Of a DNA stretch of 7,373 bases, positions 1 through 7,373 are shown piece by piece (position 1 is the stretch's first letter; each line of letters opens with the position of its first letter). Below the pieces are notes generated by a model. That model worked only from the letters and a program-made list of their open reading frames with translations. It was not told the origin of the DNA and made no database searches. The translations under genes and the position numbers were made by a program. This DNA is from an uncultured Mycoplasmatota bacterium. GTDB lineage: Bacteria; Bacillota_I; Bacilli_A; RF39; UBA660. The DNA is taken from contig CANPBV010000074.1 of the NCBI GenBank assembly GCA_947572405.1, forward strand, positions 1 to 7,373. Reading direction: 5' to 3'.

Positions 1-3000
1 TCTATTGCTATACTTATATTTCTTATTTCTTCATTGATATGATTAATTTGCAATTCTCTTGAAACAGGAATTTTACAAAAAGAGCTATGTCCTACAATTA
101 CCGCATCCCATTCCCCAGTAGCAATACGAGCCATTAACTTTTTGCGTTTATTTTTTTGAAAATCTTTTTTTGTTGCTATAAGAATATTGGCATGTGGGTA
201 TAACCTTAAAAATTCACTTCCCCATTGCTCAGTTAGGTGATTAGGAACCACAAACATTGGCTTATTTGCAATGCCAAGCCTTTTTAATTCCATACTAGCT
301 GTTGCCATCTCAAATGTTTTCCCAGCTCCGACTGCGTGAGCCAATAATGTATTTCCCCCGTATAAAATACGAGCAACAGCATTTTTTTGATGCTCCCATA
401 AAGTTATATTGGTAGCCATACCTTTAAATCGTAAATTTGATCCATCATATTCTCTTAAACGTATAGAATTAAATCTCTTGTTATAAATATCTACTAATTC
501 ATCTTTAATTCTCTCATTACGATTCACCCATGATTTAAATTCTTCTTTTATTTCGCTTTGTTTTTCACGTGCAATTGCTGTTTCTTTTGCATTAAAAACT
601 TGCCTATCATCATCTGTTTTATCAAAAATAGATATGTTTTTTAAATTCAAAGAGGTTTTAATCAAAGTTAAAGCATCTGCTCGATTTGTTCCCCATGTTT
701 TTGTATTTCTCGTATCGCCATAATCAAAACGAATACCAGTCCTTTGTAAAAACCAACTATTCATCTCTGGAACATAATCAATTACAAGTCTATCTTCATA
801 AAGCTCATCTATTCCAACCAATTCAACACAGAATTTTTTGATAATTCGTGGTGGAATCCATACTGCCCCCAAAGAAATATCAATATCTTCTGCTTTTAAA
901 TCCTCTGGCTGAACTTGCTTCAAAGCCTCAATATTTTTATCTAAAGAGCCATCTACATTTAATATTTGTGCTTTATTTAATTTTTCACGAACATTACCAC
1001 TTAAATATTCTGCCGATGTAACCCAAACGTCTTGCTCTTTTTCTTCTGAAATATCTGGCTCTTTATAAATCAAACCATCTAATTCTTCAATTACTTGTTG
1101 TTCTTCCATTCCAATAAGACTTGCTATATATGGTATGTCAACAAAACCATGTTCATTTAAGGAAATTGTAAGAGCCTCTATTGGATTATCAGCATTCAAA
1201 ATCTCATTTGTTTTCCTTAAAGTTCTTTCATAAAATACAATTCCTTTTTTATATAAAGTCTTATCATTTTCTTTATAATCATCTTCTATAGAAGAAAGTA
1301 AATAACAATCTGGATCGTCATTAAATGCACGCAAATTAACAATATCATTCAAAAAACCATATTTTTTAATAAACTCATCATAAGTATAATTTAAATCATC
1401 TTGTGCTATCTCTAATTCTTCATCTGTTCCATCATATAATTGAATATCAAACACTTTTTTTAAACTATCACGAACTTTAATCATACCCTTAATTCTTTCA
1501 CAGGTTTTTCCTTCTTGATTTTCTAAAGGTATCATAATTGAATCATTTCTTTGATATACTTTGTCATTTATAACTACATAAGCATTATTTTTAATATTTG
1601 GGAGTGCCTCAATAGTTTCATTTCTTTTCATCTCATCTTCTAACTCAACAGGTTTATATATATCACTTTCAAAATTATCAACTACTTTATTTAACAAATC
1701 ATTTAAATCTATATTTTCTAATGGGTGCAAAGATGTAAATTTTTCATCACCATACATAGAGGGATCAAACTTCATTTCACCCAACAAATTTTCTGGATGT
1801 TCTATATAGTAATTATTGATTGGAATGTTATCTTCTGTATAACTTATATTAAGCCAAGAAGGATTTGCACCTATTTCTAATCTATCTTTCTTTTTTAAGA
1901 AAATCACATCTGTTGAAGCTTTTGTGTTTGCAATATTTTTAAATGTATCATTAGGCAAACGAAAAGCACCGATTAAATCGGCACGTTCTGCTATATATTT
2001 TCTCACACGAAAATCATTTTTATCCATTGTACCAGTAGAAGTTATAAATGCTATAATACCACCAGCACGAACTTTATCTAAAGTTTTTTGAAAATAATAA
2101 TCGTGAATTAAAAAATTAGTATGTTTATATTTTGAATCATATATAGGAATATTACCAAACGGAATATTACTAATAGCCAAATCGAAAAAATTATCTTGAT
2201 ACCTAGTATCTTCATACCCATTTACTTCAATATCAGCATTTGGATATAATTTTCTAGCAATTCGACCACTTAGACTGTCTAACTCTATTCCGTATAATTT
2301 TGAGTTTTCTAAATTACTTGGAAGATTACCATAAAAATTTCCAATACCCATTGCTGGCTCTAAAACATTTCCGTTTTTAAAGCCCATCTTTTCAATTATC
2401 TTCCATATTGTTTTAATAACATTATTTGGTGTATAAAAAGACGTTAAAGTAGATTCACTTGCTTTTCTATATTCTTCATCAGTCAATAAATTTTTAAGTT
2501 CTGTATATTCATCAGTCCAACCTGTTTTCCTTTTGTTGAATGCCTCAGAAATTCCACCCCAACCAGTATATTTCGATAAAATGGTTTGTTCCTCTTCTGT
2601 AGCATTACGATTCTCTTTCTCTAAAACACGAAGTATTTTAATTGCCTCTATATTATTTTTAAATTTTGACTTTAAACCATTATATATATAATCTTCTTTA
2701 ATATGATAATTTTGTTTTGGAATATTATTATTTTCAAAATTTTCTATTTTATTTCCATCACGATCATAATAATTATATGTTTTATCTGATAAAGTTACTC
2801 CATCAACAGTAGGAATAACGGTCTGCTCTACTACCCGATATAATGGCTCTTTTGGTATTTTACTAGTTACATTTAATTTTAATTCATCATCTTTTCTAAA
2901 AGATAAATCATAGTCCAATTCATCATCGAATAAATTTAATTCCTGTTGTTCATTTTTTCTTGGAATATTTTCTATTGTACTATTTATTTCATCTATACTA

Positions 3001-5012
3001 TCTTCATAATACTCAGCATCTGGCTCATAATCTAATCCCTCAACATAATCAATATGTTTATCCAACCCTTTATCAAATAAATCATTATATTCTTTATCAG
3101 TCAATTTATAATCTTCAATAAAATTTCCTTCTGGAGTAGAAATTACGTCACTAATTGTGTAAACAGAGCCAAGTTTTTCTTTTATACTAATCATATAAAG
3201 TAATGAACTATCAAATTCTTCTTTTATATCAATATATTTATAGTGTTCATTCAAAGAGAAAGTTTGTAATTCCCCTTCAAGATTTAAGTCTAAAGTTTCT
3301 AATTCTTCAGTACCCATTTTATCATAATAAGTCCTACATAAATTATCAATAAAATTTTCTTTTTCTAATTCTCTACTATCTATTGATTTAATAATGGTAT
3401 CTAAATCTTCTTGAATTATTTCACCAACATTAGTATCTTCAACAAGTCCATAATTCCTATTTTCTTCATCAAGACCTATAAATTTATATACAATATCAAA
3501 TGTTTCTGGTTCTTCCTCTTCCTCACCATTAGATGATAAAACAAATTGATCTTCTGCTTTCAAAATATATGTTTTGCCAATATAATTTGAAATATCAATC
3601 TGCTCTTTATGTTCTTCCCCGATAGATGAGATTGGTTCTAAAACCTTTTCGTATTCTTCCTTAGAAACTAAATCTAGTTCTTCATTAGAAACTTCTTTAT
3701 TATATTCTGGCGTAACAAAATAAATAGAATCAATATCTTCCTTTTTAATTAAATTATTATCTATATAATAATTTAATAGTGAAACAGTATCTTGCAAGTC
3801 TTCCAAAGTTTCAAAATAACATTCTACATATTGCTTATCTTCAGCAACTTTATCTATAAGAGTTTTTAATTCTGGCAGTGGGTACTTATCATATAAAATA
3901 TTTAAAAATTGATATGTAATATCAAGATTAGTTAAATGATATTGATTATTTAGTATTTCATTTTTATTATGCTCTAATGTTTCTAATTTTTCTAGCAAAT
4001 CTTTTTCTGGATATTCCCGATTGTCAATTAAATCTTTATAGCAAGAATATACTTGATCCCAATTATAACTTAAAACTATATCATAGTCATCATTTGGATG
4101 AATTGTAATTCCCTTAGAATCATAATCAATCCAACCAGATTCACCATCTAAATATGTATAAGTTCTCCCACCAGTACCAAAACTATCCTTTAGTTCCCTT
4201 ATTTTATCTTTTCTATTGATTGATGAAGTAATAATGCGATAAATATGCTCATCACCTTTTGAAAAATTATTACCTAATTTTAAAACATTGATGAGTTCCT
4301 TTTGTTCTTCATTTGTTTCTTCTAGTGAAAAAAGTGATGGTTGAACATAAGAGTTTTCTTTATTATTCTTTTCTAATGATAATAATTTTTTTTCTAAAGC
4401 CTTAACTTCAAACATTGTATTTCTATAAAAATAATAAGACGTATCTAGTAAATAACTAAATTCATCTCTTTTTATATCAGATAAAAGATTATCTTCTAAT
4501 AAATCATCTATTTCATAATTACATTTATTTAAAACTAATAATGCTGTTACGCTTGAAATAAAATGTTTTTCTTTATCCGAAAAATTATAATTTTTCTTAT
4601 CAATATTTTTCATGCTAATATCGTAGACAGTACAATAAAATTTTTTTCTATCTTCTATCATTTCATCTCTATTATTTAATTTATAATTTTCAATTAAATA
4701 ATCTACAATTGCTATCATTTTAGTTTTATCAAATTTTGGAAAAATTGCTTTTGCTCCCCAAGTTTGAGATATATCAAATACTACAAAAGACCAATTATTA
4801 TTACCTCGTAAACGGTATCCATGTTCTCCAGATTTTATTCTTCTACCAATTTTATTCCAATCCTCATATTTACCAAATGCCTTTCCTGTTGGACAAACCT
4901 CATATAAATGCAAAACATTTTCAAAATTGTAATATTGTGCCTTATAAAATTGAGATGAAAATTTTAGGAAATTTAAAAGATTACTATTATTTTTTGTAAT
5001 TTCATATATCAC
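1..5012 (-). CDS. Giant ArdC-like / N6-adenine DNA methylase / SNF2-type helicase protein (partial, C-terminus off left edge)
   Basis: The frame is open from a GTG at 5012-5010 to the left edge, giving 1670 codons with no stop. Motifs at residues 52, 279, 818, 885, 949 and 1562 all fall in the same frame, so there is no net frameshift. Residues about 10-95 resemble the ArdC-like N-terminus of Firmicutes element methylases (W52, then IGRRIKSGEHGY, then VVFDISQT). Residues about 230-345 hold the family's second conserved domain (GTGGRT at 279-284, then DYDSKGI). Residues about 350-780 are acidic and unassigned. The methyltransferase (about 780-1010) shows GWGG (817-820), SAM-binding VLEPAMGIGNF (883-893) and catalytic NIPFG (949-953), the family's form of NPPF. 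The helicase begins at WEHQKNAV (from 1539), with Walker A GAGKT (1562-1566) and motif Ia FVVPNHL (1587-1593). Motif II and the rest lie off the edge. Such proteins are carried by Tn1549-like elements and recall phage P1 DarB. Protection of transferred DNA from restriction is inferred. Translation is probably coupled to the sortase gene through the GTGA overlap. Family assignment is firm; function is not. Confidence 0.93.
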   Translation of the reverse strand, partial: MIYEITKNNSNLLNFLKFSSQFYKAQYYNFENVLHLYEVCPTGKAFGKYEDWNKIGRRIKSGEHGYRLRGNNNWSFVVFDISQTWGAKAIFPKFDKTKMIAIVDYLIENYKLNNRDEMIEDRKKFYCTVYDISMKNIDKKNYNFSDKEKHFISSVTALLVLNKCNYEIDDLLEDNLLSDIKRDEFSYLLDTSYYFYRNTMFEVKALEKKLLSLEKNNKENSYVQPSLFSLEETNEEQKELINVLKLGNNFSKGDEHIYRIITSSINRKDKIRELKDSFGTGGRTYTYLDGESGWIDYDSKGITIHPNDDYDIVLSYNWDQVYSCYKDLIDNREYPEKDLLEKLETLEHNKNEILNNQYHLTNLDITYQFLNILYDKYPLPELKTLIDKVAEDKQYVECYFETLEDLQDTVSLLNYYIDNNLIKKEDIDSIYFVTPEYNKEVSNEELDLVSKEEYEKVLEPISSIGEEHKEQIDISNYIGKTYILKAEDQFVLSSNGEEEEEPETFDIVYKFIGLDEENRNYGLVEDTNVGEIIQEDLDTIIKSIDSRELEKENFIDNLCRTYYDKMGTEELETLDLNLEGELQTFSLNEHYKYIDIKEEFDSSLLYMISIKEKLGSVYTISDVISTPEGNFIEDYKLTDKEYNDLFDKGLDKHIDYVEGLDYEPDAEYYEDSIDEINSTIENIPRKNEQQELNLFDDELDYDLSFRKDDELKLNVTSKIPKEPLYRVVEQTVIPTVDGVTLSDKTYNYYDRDGNKIENFENNNIPKQNYHIKEDYIYNGLKSKFKNNIEAIKILRVLEKENRNATEEEQTILSKYTGWGGISEAFNKRKTGWTDEYTELKNLLTDEEYRKASESTLTSFYTPNNVIKTIWKIIEKMGFKNGNVLEPAMGIGNFYGNLPSNLENSKLYGIELDSLSGRIARKLYPNADIEVNGYEDTRYQDNFFDLAISNIPFGNIPIYDSKYKHTNFLIHDYYFQKTLDKVRAGGIIAFITSTGTMDKNDFRVRKYIAERADLIGAFRLPNDTFKNIANTKASTDVIFLKKKDRLEIGANPSWLNISYTEDNIPINNYYIEHPENLLGEMKFDPSMYGDEKFTSLHPLENIDLNDLLNKVVDNFESDIYKPVELEDEMKRNETIEALPNIKNNAYVVINDKVYQRNDSIMIPLENQEGKTCERIKGMIKVRDSLKKVFDIQLYDGTDEELEIAQDDLNYTYDEFIKKYGFLNDIVNLRAFNDDPDCYLLSSIEDDYKENDKTLYKKGIVFYERTLRKTNEILNADNPIEALTISLNEHGFVDIPYIASLIGMEEQQVIEELDGLIYKEPDISEEKEQDVWVTSAEYLSGNVREKLNKAQILNVDGSLDKNIEALKQVQPEDLKAEDIDISLGAVWIPPRIIKKFCVELVGIDELYEDRLVIDYVPEMNSWFLQRTGIRFDYGDTRNTKTWGTNRADALTLIKTSLNLKNISIFDKTDDDRQVFNAKETAIAREKQSEIKEEFKSWVNRNERIKDELVDIYNKRFNSIRLREYDGSNLRFKGMATNITLWEHQKNAVARILYGGNTLLAHAVGAGKTFEMATASMELKRLGIANKPMFVVPNHLTEQWGSEFLRLYPHANILIATKKDFQKNKRKKLMARIATGEWDAVIVGHSSFCKIPVSRELQINHINEEIRNISIAI

Positions 5013-5605
5013 TCTATCATCTCACCAACAACAATAGTCCTATACTTGTCATTACCAGATTTACAAGTAATCAAAGTAATAATAGATTGATCCATTTTAT
5101 TGAGGGGTGTTCTATCTGTCATAGCAACTTCATAATTTTTGATAATCCTATATGTATATTTTATATTATTATAATAAATATAAATTTCATCGTTATTTTT
5201 TAATTTATATATATTTTTAAAATAAGAAACTCTGCTGTTTCCATTATGAGCAAATAATATAAAATTTCCATTCTTAATATTCGGCATATCAGAAGTGGGA
5301 TAAATACTCACATTTCTATCTATCGTTGTATAAGAGGTATTACTCATAACAATTCCTGTATAAAGTGATATCTTAGGAATTTCTATAACAGCTAGATAGG
5401 AAGCAGTACTTGGAACTGATTGTTCCTCTTGAACTTCTTCAACATGTAATATTTCTTCTTTTGAATTGTCGAAATCTTCAAAAAATTCTTGTAATAATAC
5501 TTGATCAGTATTTTGATATTTACTATCCAGATAACAATTATATATTAGTATTGATATACCAATAAATGCCATAAAAATGGAAATAACCAAAAATATTTTT
5601 TTCAT
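5009..5605 (-). CDS. Sortase (membrane-anchored transpeptidase), class unresolved
   Basis: This 198-residue protein is a complete sortase, a cysteine transpeptidase that cleaves a C-terminal sorting signal and attaches surface proteins to the cell wall or to each other. Residues 3-22 form one hydrophobic segment after MKK, an uncleaved N-terminal anchor that places the catalytic domain outside the cell. Residues about 33-65 are a strongly acidic linker. The catalytic domain starts near residue 70 (LAVIEIPKI) and carries the full active site: His120 in FILFAHNGN, Cys181 in TLITC, and Arg189 in KYRTIVVGE. The ATG follows GGGGGA by 6 bases, and the TGA stop overlaps the GTG start of the giant methylase/helicase gene. 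Sortases within transfer operons of Gram-positive elements usually act on element-encoded adhesins, but no LPXTG-type substrate lies in the window. The short Cys-to-Arg spacing fits a class B- or D-like enzyme; I cannot decide between them by eye. Confidence 0.93.
   Translation of the reverse strand: MKKIFLVISIFMAFIGISILIYNCYLDSKYQNTDQVLLQEFFEDFDNSKEEILHVEEVQEEQSVPSTASYLAVIEIPKISLYTGIVMSNTSYTTIDRNVSIYPTSDMPNIKNGNFILFAHNGNSRVSYFKNIYKLKNNDEIYIYYNNIKYTYRIIKNYEVAMTDRTPLNKMDQSIITLITCKSGNDKYRTIVVGEMIE
5021..5026 (-). promoter_or_regulatory. Ribosome binding site deciding the GTG start of the giant methylase/helicase gene
   Basis: On the minus strand GGTGAG lies 8 bases before the GTG at 5012-5010, matching the 3' half of the AGGAGGTGA consensus. 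The site lies inside the end of the sortase gene. With the in-frame TGA only four codons upstream of the GTG and the ArdC-like similarity beginning about ten codons after it, this GTG is the only convincing start. Confidence 0.7.
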
Positions 5606-5611
5606 AAATAT

Positions 5612-5617
5612 TCCCCC
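5612..5617 (-). promoter_or_regulatory. Ribosome binding site of the sortase gene
   Basis: GGGGGA on the minus strand lies 6 bases before the ATG at 5605-5603, within the 15-base gap after the regulator's TAG stop. The gap is too short for a promoter, which supports co-transcription. Confidence 0.75.
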
Positions 5618-5620
5618 AAT

Positions 5621-5842
5621 CTAAAATTTCATATTTTTATCTTTTAAAAAGTCAAAGACACTAATTTGTAAGGCTTCACATATATTCAACATTATAAAAA
5701 AATCTGGATTCTTGTTTTTTCCAGATTCAATTTCCATAACCTCTTCATTATCTATGTGCGAAAGTTTAGCAAGTCTGTTTTGGCTCATTCCCCAACATTT
5801 CCTTTCAAATCGAATGATACTTCCTAAATTATCTACATACAT
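5621..5842 (-). CDS. Small XRE-family helix-turn-helix DNA-binding protein
   Basis: This 73-residue protein is almost entirely one Cro/CI-type helix-turn-helix domain. Residues 5-17 form the first helix, MSQNRLAKLSHID (19-31) is the typical helix 2 and turn, and EEVMEIESGK (33-42) is the recognition helix followed by the family's conserved E-x-G turn. NICEALQISVFDFLK (53-67) closes the five-helix bundle. There is no sensor, peptidase or dimerisation extension, so it probably binds DNA as a small dimer. Its ATG shares one base with the upstream coupling-protein stop (TAATG) and follows GGGGA by 6 bases, so it is likely co-translated with that gene. The stop is TAG, 15 bases before the sortase ATG. 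A role in regulating the element's own transfer operon is inferred from position; no operator is visible here. Confidence 0.88.
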   Translation of the reverse strand: MYVDNLGSIIRFERKCWGMSQNRLAKLSHIDNEEVMEIESGKNKNPDFFIMLNICEALQISVFDFLKDKNMKF

Positions 5843-7373
5843 TATGATTCCCCATTTAACAGCAAACTAATTTCTAATTGGGTTGCATATAATTCTTCTA
5901 TATTGTCATTACATTTTAAGTTCCACTCATATAAATCTTCATCAATTTGCCGAGTTATATTAAATATTTTATTTTCTGATAACGGATTATAAAACCCCAC
6001 GAAAACTATTACTCTATTTTCTTCTGTTAAATATTCTACATTGTTTTTAACTGTATCAAATTCTGGTCTTATTTTCTCAATAAGTTCTTCTAATTTTTTC
6101 TTTTGTTCTGCAGTTGTATTATCTGTAATTTTAAAGCCTCGTGTCTTTCCTGCTTTTATATCATCAACAGTATAATATGTATTATCTAATTTTTGGAGAT
6201 GAGTAATTTCTCGATTGACACATCCACCTTTATAACATTTAAACTTTTTATAAAAAACAGTATTGCGTAAAATTGGATAACCTCTCGTAGGAAAAATTAT
6301 GGTTTTAAAATGAAGTTGCTTTACTTCGTCAGCTGTAAGCAAATACCGACCAATTAAATTTGTTCCTTTACTACCACTAGCATTTGTTAAACTTATAGAA
6401 TAATTTATAGAATTGCTTTCCAAAGTTTTTGAACCAAGCCTCTTACTAATTGCTTCAGCTGTTTCTTGAGTGTTCGTTTTTAAGTAGCATAAACCAGTAT
6501 TATCAAGGACAGATTGTGCTATTTCTTTCCCGTATATACTATCTAATTGAGAAAAGGATTGAATATATAGGTGAAATCGCATTCCCCTAGAACGTGCAAC
6601 ACTAACCATTTTTTCAATACTCGGATCTAAAAATGGTGGACAGTTAGCAAATTCATCAAGTAAAAAATCTATTTGAACTGGTAAAATTTTATCTTCTTGT
6701 TCATTAGCAAGTTTTACTAATTCCTTATAAATTAGACCTACAAGAATTGTAACAAAGCTAAAGTACGTTTTATCTTCATCTGGAACAATAACGTATAAAA
6801 CTGTTTTTTCTCTACCTAAAATATCAAAAGGAAAATCAGAACTAGAAGTAATATTAGCAACATTCACATCATCAAACAAGGACATTTTCTCATTAAAAAC
6901 GCTGGTAATAGATTTATATGTATTTTCACTACTAGAAATAATAGATAATAAAGAATCTTTACTTTTAGAACCATAAGGTTTGGATTCAATATAATTTTTA
7001 AATACTTCAGTGTTTTCTTCTGTCATAGAACTATTTTGAAATTTTTTTATAGAAGTAAGAGTAATCTTATCTCTAGTAATTCTATTATCTTTATAATCTT
7101 CTAAAAATAAACCTATAAGTCCCTCTAATAAATTTCTAGCTGAATTATTCCAAAAAGGATCTTTCGATTCTTTATCATTCGTAATCATAGAACTAATAGA
7201 ACTAATCAAACGGTTACACTCTGCATAATGTGTCATAGATAAATTTTCTTGATTAAATTGTTCATCACAAACTTCAACTAACCTATCTACTAAAACACTA
7301 TAATCATTATCTAAATATGTGGATCGGTTATAATAAATTAGACAGAAAAAATAAGGACATGATAAAATAGAAA
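5842..7373 (-). CDS. VirD4/TraG-family type IV coupling protein (conjugation ATPase), partial at N-terminus
   Basis: The gene ends with TAA at 5844-5842 and its frame stays open to the right edge, giving 509 residues in the window. The first ATG (7236) has no ribosome binding site and lies inside the conserved fold, so it is not the true start. Numbering from that Met, SKDPFWNNSARNLLEGL (24-40) is the typical coupling-protein segment. IDFLLDEFAN (189-198) is Walker B with its Asp-Glu pair, RSRGMRFHLYIQSFSQL (215-231) holds the conserved Arg and sensor Gln, and LLTADEVKQL (299-308) is the usual motif near the end of the motor domain. Walker A and the membrane segments must lie off the right edge. 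These inner-membrane hexameric ATPases deliver the relaxase-DNA complex to the secretion channel. It best fits the VirD4-like CD1115 type of Tn1549-like elements. After about residue 330 comes a tail of roughly 130 residues (KCYKGGC, then IVFVGFYNPLS) that I cannot assign. Confidence 0.93.
   Translation of the reverse strand, partial: SILSCPYFFCLIYYNRSTYLDNDYSVLVDRLVEVCDEQFNQENLSMTHYAECNRLISSISSMITNDKESKDPFWNNSARNLLEGLIGLFLEDYKDNRITRDKITLTSIKKFQNSSMTEENTEVFKNYIESKPYGSKSKDSLLSIISSSENTYKSITSVFNEKMSLFDDVNVANITSSSDFPFDILGREKTVLYVIVPDEDKTYFSFVTILVGLIYKELVKLANEQEDKILPVQIDFLLDEFANCPPFLDPSIEKMVSVARSRGMRFHLYIQSFSQLDSIYGKEIAQSVLDNTGLCYLKTNTQETAEAISKRLGSKTLESNSINYSISLTNASGSKGTNLIGRYLLTADEVKQLHFKTIIFPTRGYPILRNTVFYKKFKCYKGGCVNREITHLQKLDNTYYTVDDIKAGKTRGFKITDNTTAEQKKKLEELIEKIRPEFDTVKNNVEYLTEENRVIVFVGFYNPLSENKIFNITRQIDEDLYEWNLKCNDNIEELYATQLEISLLLNGES
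5849..5853 (-). promoter_or_regulatory. Ribosome binding site of the XRE regulator, inside the coupling-protein gene
   Basis: GGGGA on the minus strand lies 6 bases before the ATG at 5842-5840 and overlaps the last codons of the coupling protein. Together with the TAATG stop/start junction it indicates translational coupling. Confidence 0.7.

Noticed and set aside
4736..4999. An 87-codon open frame on the plus strand
   Set aside because: It lies entirely antisense to the ArdC-like N-terminus of the giant protein, has no recognisable domain, and looks like a chance frame in AT-rich DNA.
4973..5005. ATG at 5005 on the minus strand as a possible start for the giant gene
   Set aside because: It is in another frame and reaches TAA after ten codons. 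The GTG at 5012 is in frame with all conserved motifs and has a ribosome binding site.
1..5012. Possible pseudogene, because no complete ORF is seen in this region
   Set aside because: The absence comes from the GTG start and the window edge. The frame is continuous, and conserved motifs at six spaced positions agree in phase.
5621..5842. XRE protein as the antitoxin of a toxin-antitoxin pair
   Set aside because: No small toxin-like partner is adjacent; the neighbours are a coupling protein and a sortase.
7234..7236. ATG at 7236 as the real start of the coupling protein
   Set aside because: There is no ribosome binding site, the frame stays open upstream to the edge, and starting here would leave an ATPase without Walker A or membrane segments.
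1..7373. Mycoplasma-type genetic code suggested by the AT richness
   Set aside because: TGA is a genuine stop at the end of the sortase gene, and conserved tryptophans such as W52 and W818 of the giant protein are TGG.

Overview
The window is a very AT-rich stretch (my estimate is above 70% A+T) in which every supported gene lies on the minus strand, so transcription runs from right to left. The standard genetic code is in use: TGA, TAG and TAA each end a gene and tryptophan is TGG, so a Mycoplasma-type TGA=Trp code is unlikely. Strong purine-rich ribosome binding sites, a type IV coupling protein with a Gram-positive sortase, and a giant methylase/helicase point to an integrative and conjugative element (or conjugative plasmid) of the Tn1549/CD1115-like kind in a low-GC Bacillota or relative. 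I cannot name the species.

Layout in transcription order: (1) 7373-5842, a VirD4/TraG-type coupling ATPase whose N-terminus, including Walker A, lies beyond the right edge. (2) 5842-5621, a 73-residue XRE-family helix-turn-helix protein, whose start codon shares one base with the coupling-protein stop (TAATG). (3) 5605-5009, a membrane-anchored sortase with a complete His/Cys/Arg catalytic set, 15 bases after the regulator. (4) 5012-1, the first 1670 codons of a giant protein joining an ArdC-like N-terminal domain, a second conserved mobile-element domain, a long acidic linker, an N6-adenine DNA methyltransferase and the start of an SNF2/DEAD-like helicase. It begins at a GTG that overlaps the sortase stop (GTGA) and runs off the left edge without a stop. 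It has no ATG-to-stop form within the window, so a simple ORF caller would miss it although it covers two thirds of the sequence.

All junctions overlap or are 15 bases or shorter, and I see no promoter or terminator between genes. I read this as one segment of a longer transfer operon. The coupling protein would bring the relaxase-bound strand to the secretion channel, the sortase would anchor a surface protein encoded elsewhere, and the giant protein would act on the element's DNA, plausibly protecting it from restriction in the recipient. That last role is inferred from domain resemblance to ArdC and phage P1 DarB. No gene-free stretch exceeds 300 bases, and I found no RNA genes, insertion sequences, CRISPR arrays or clear repeats.
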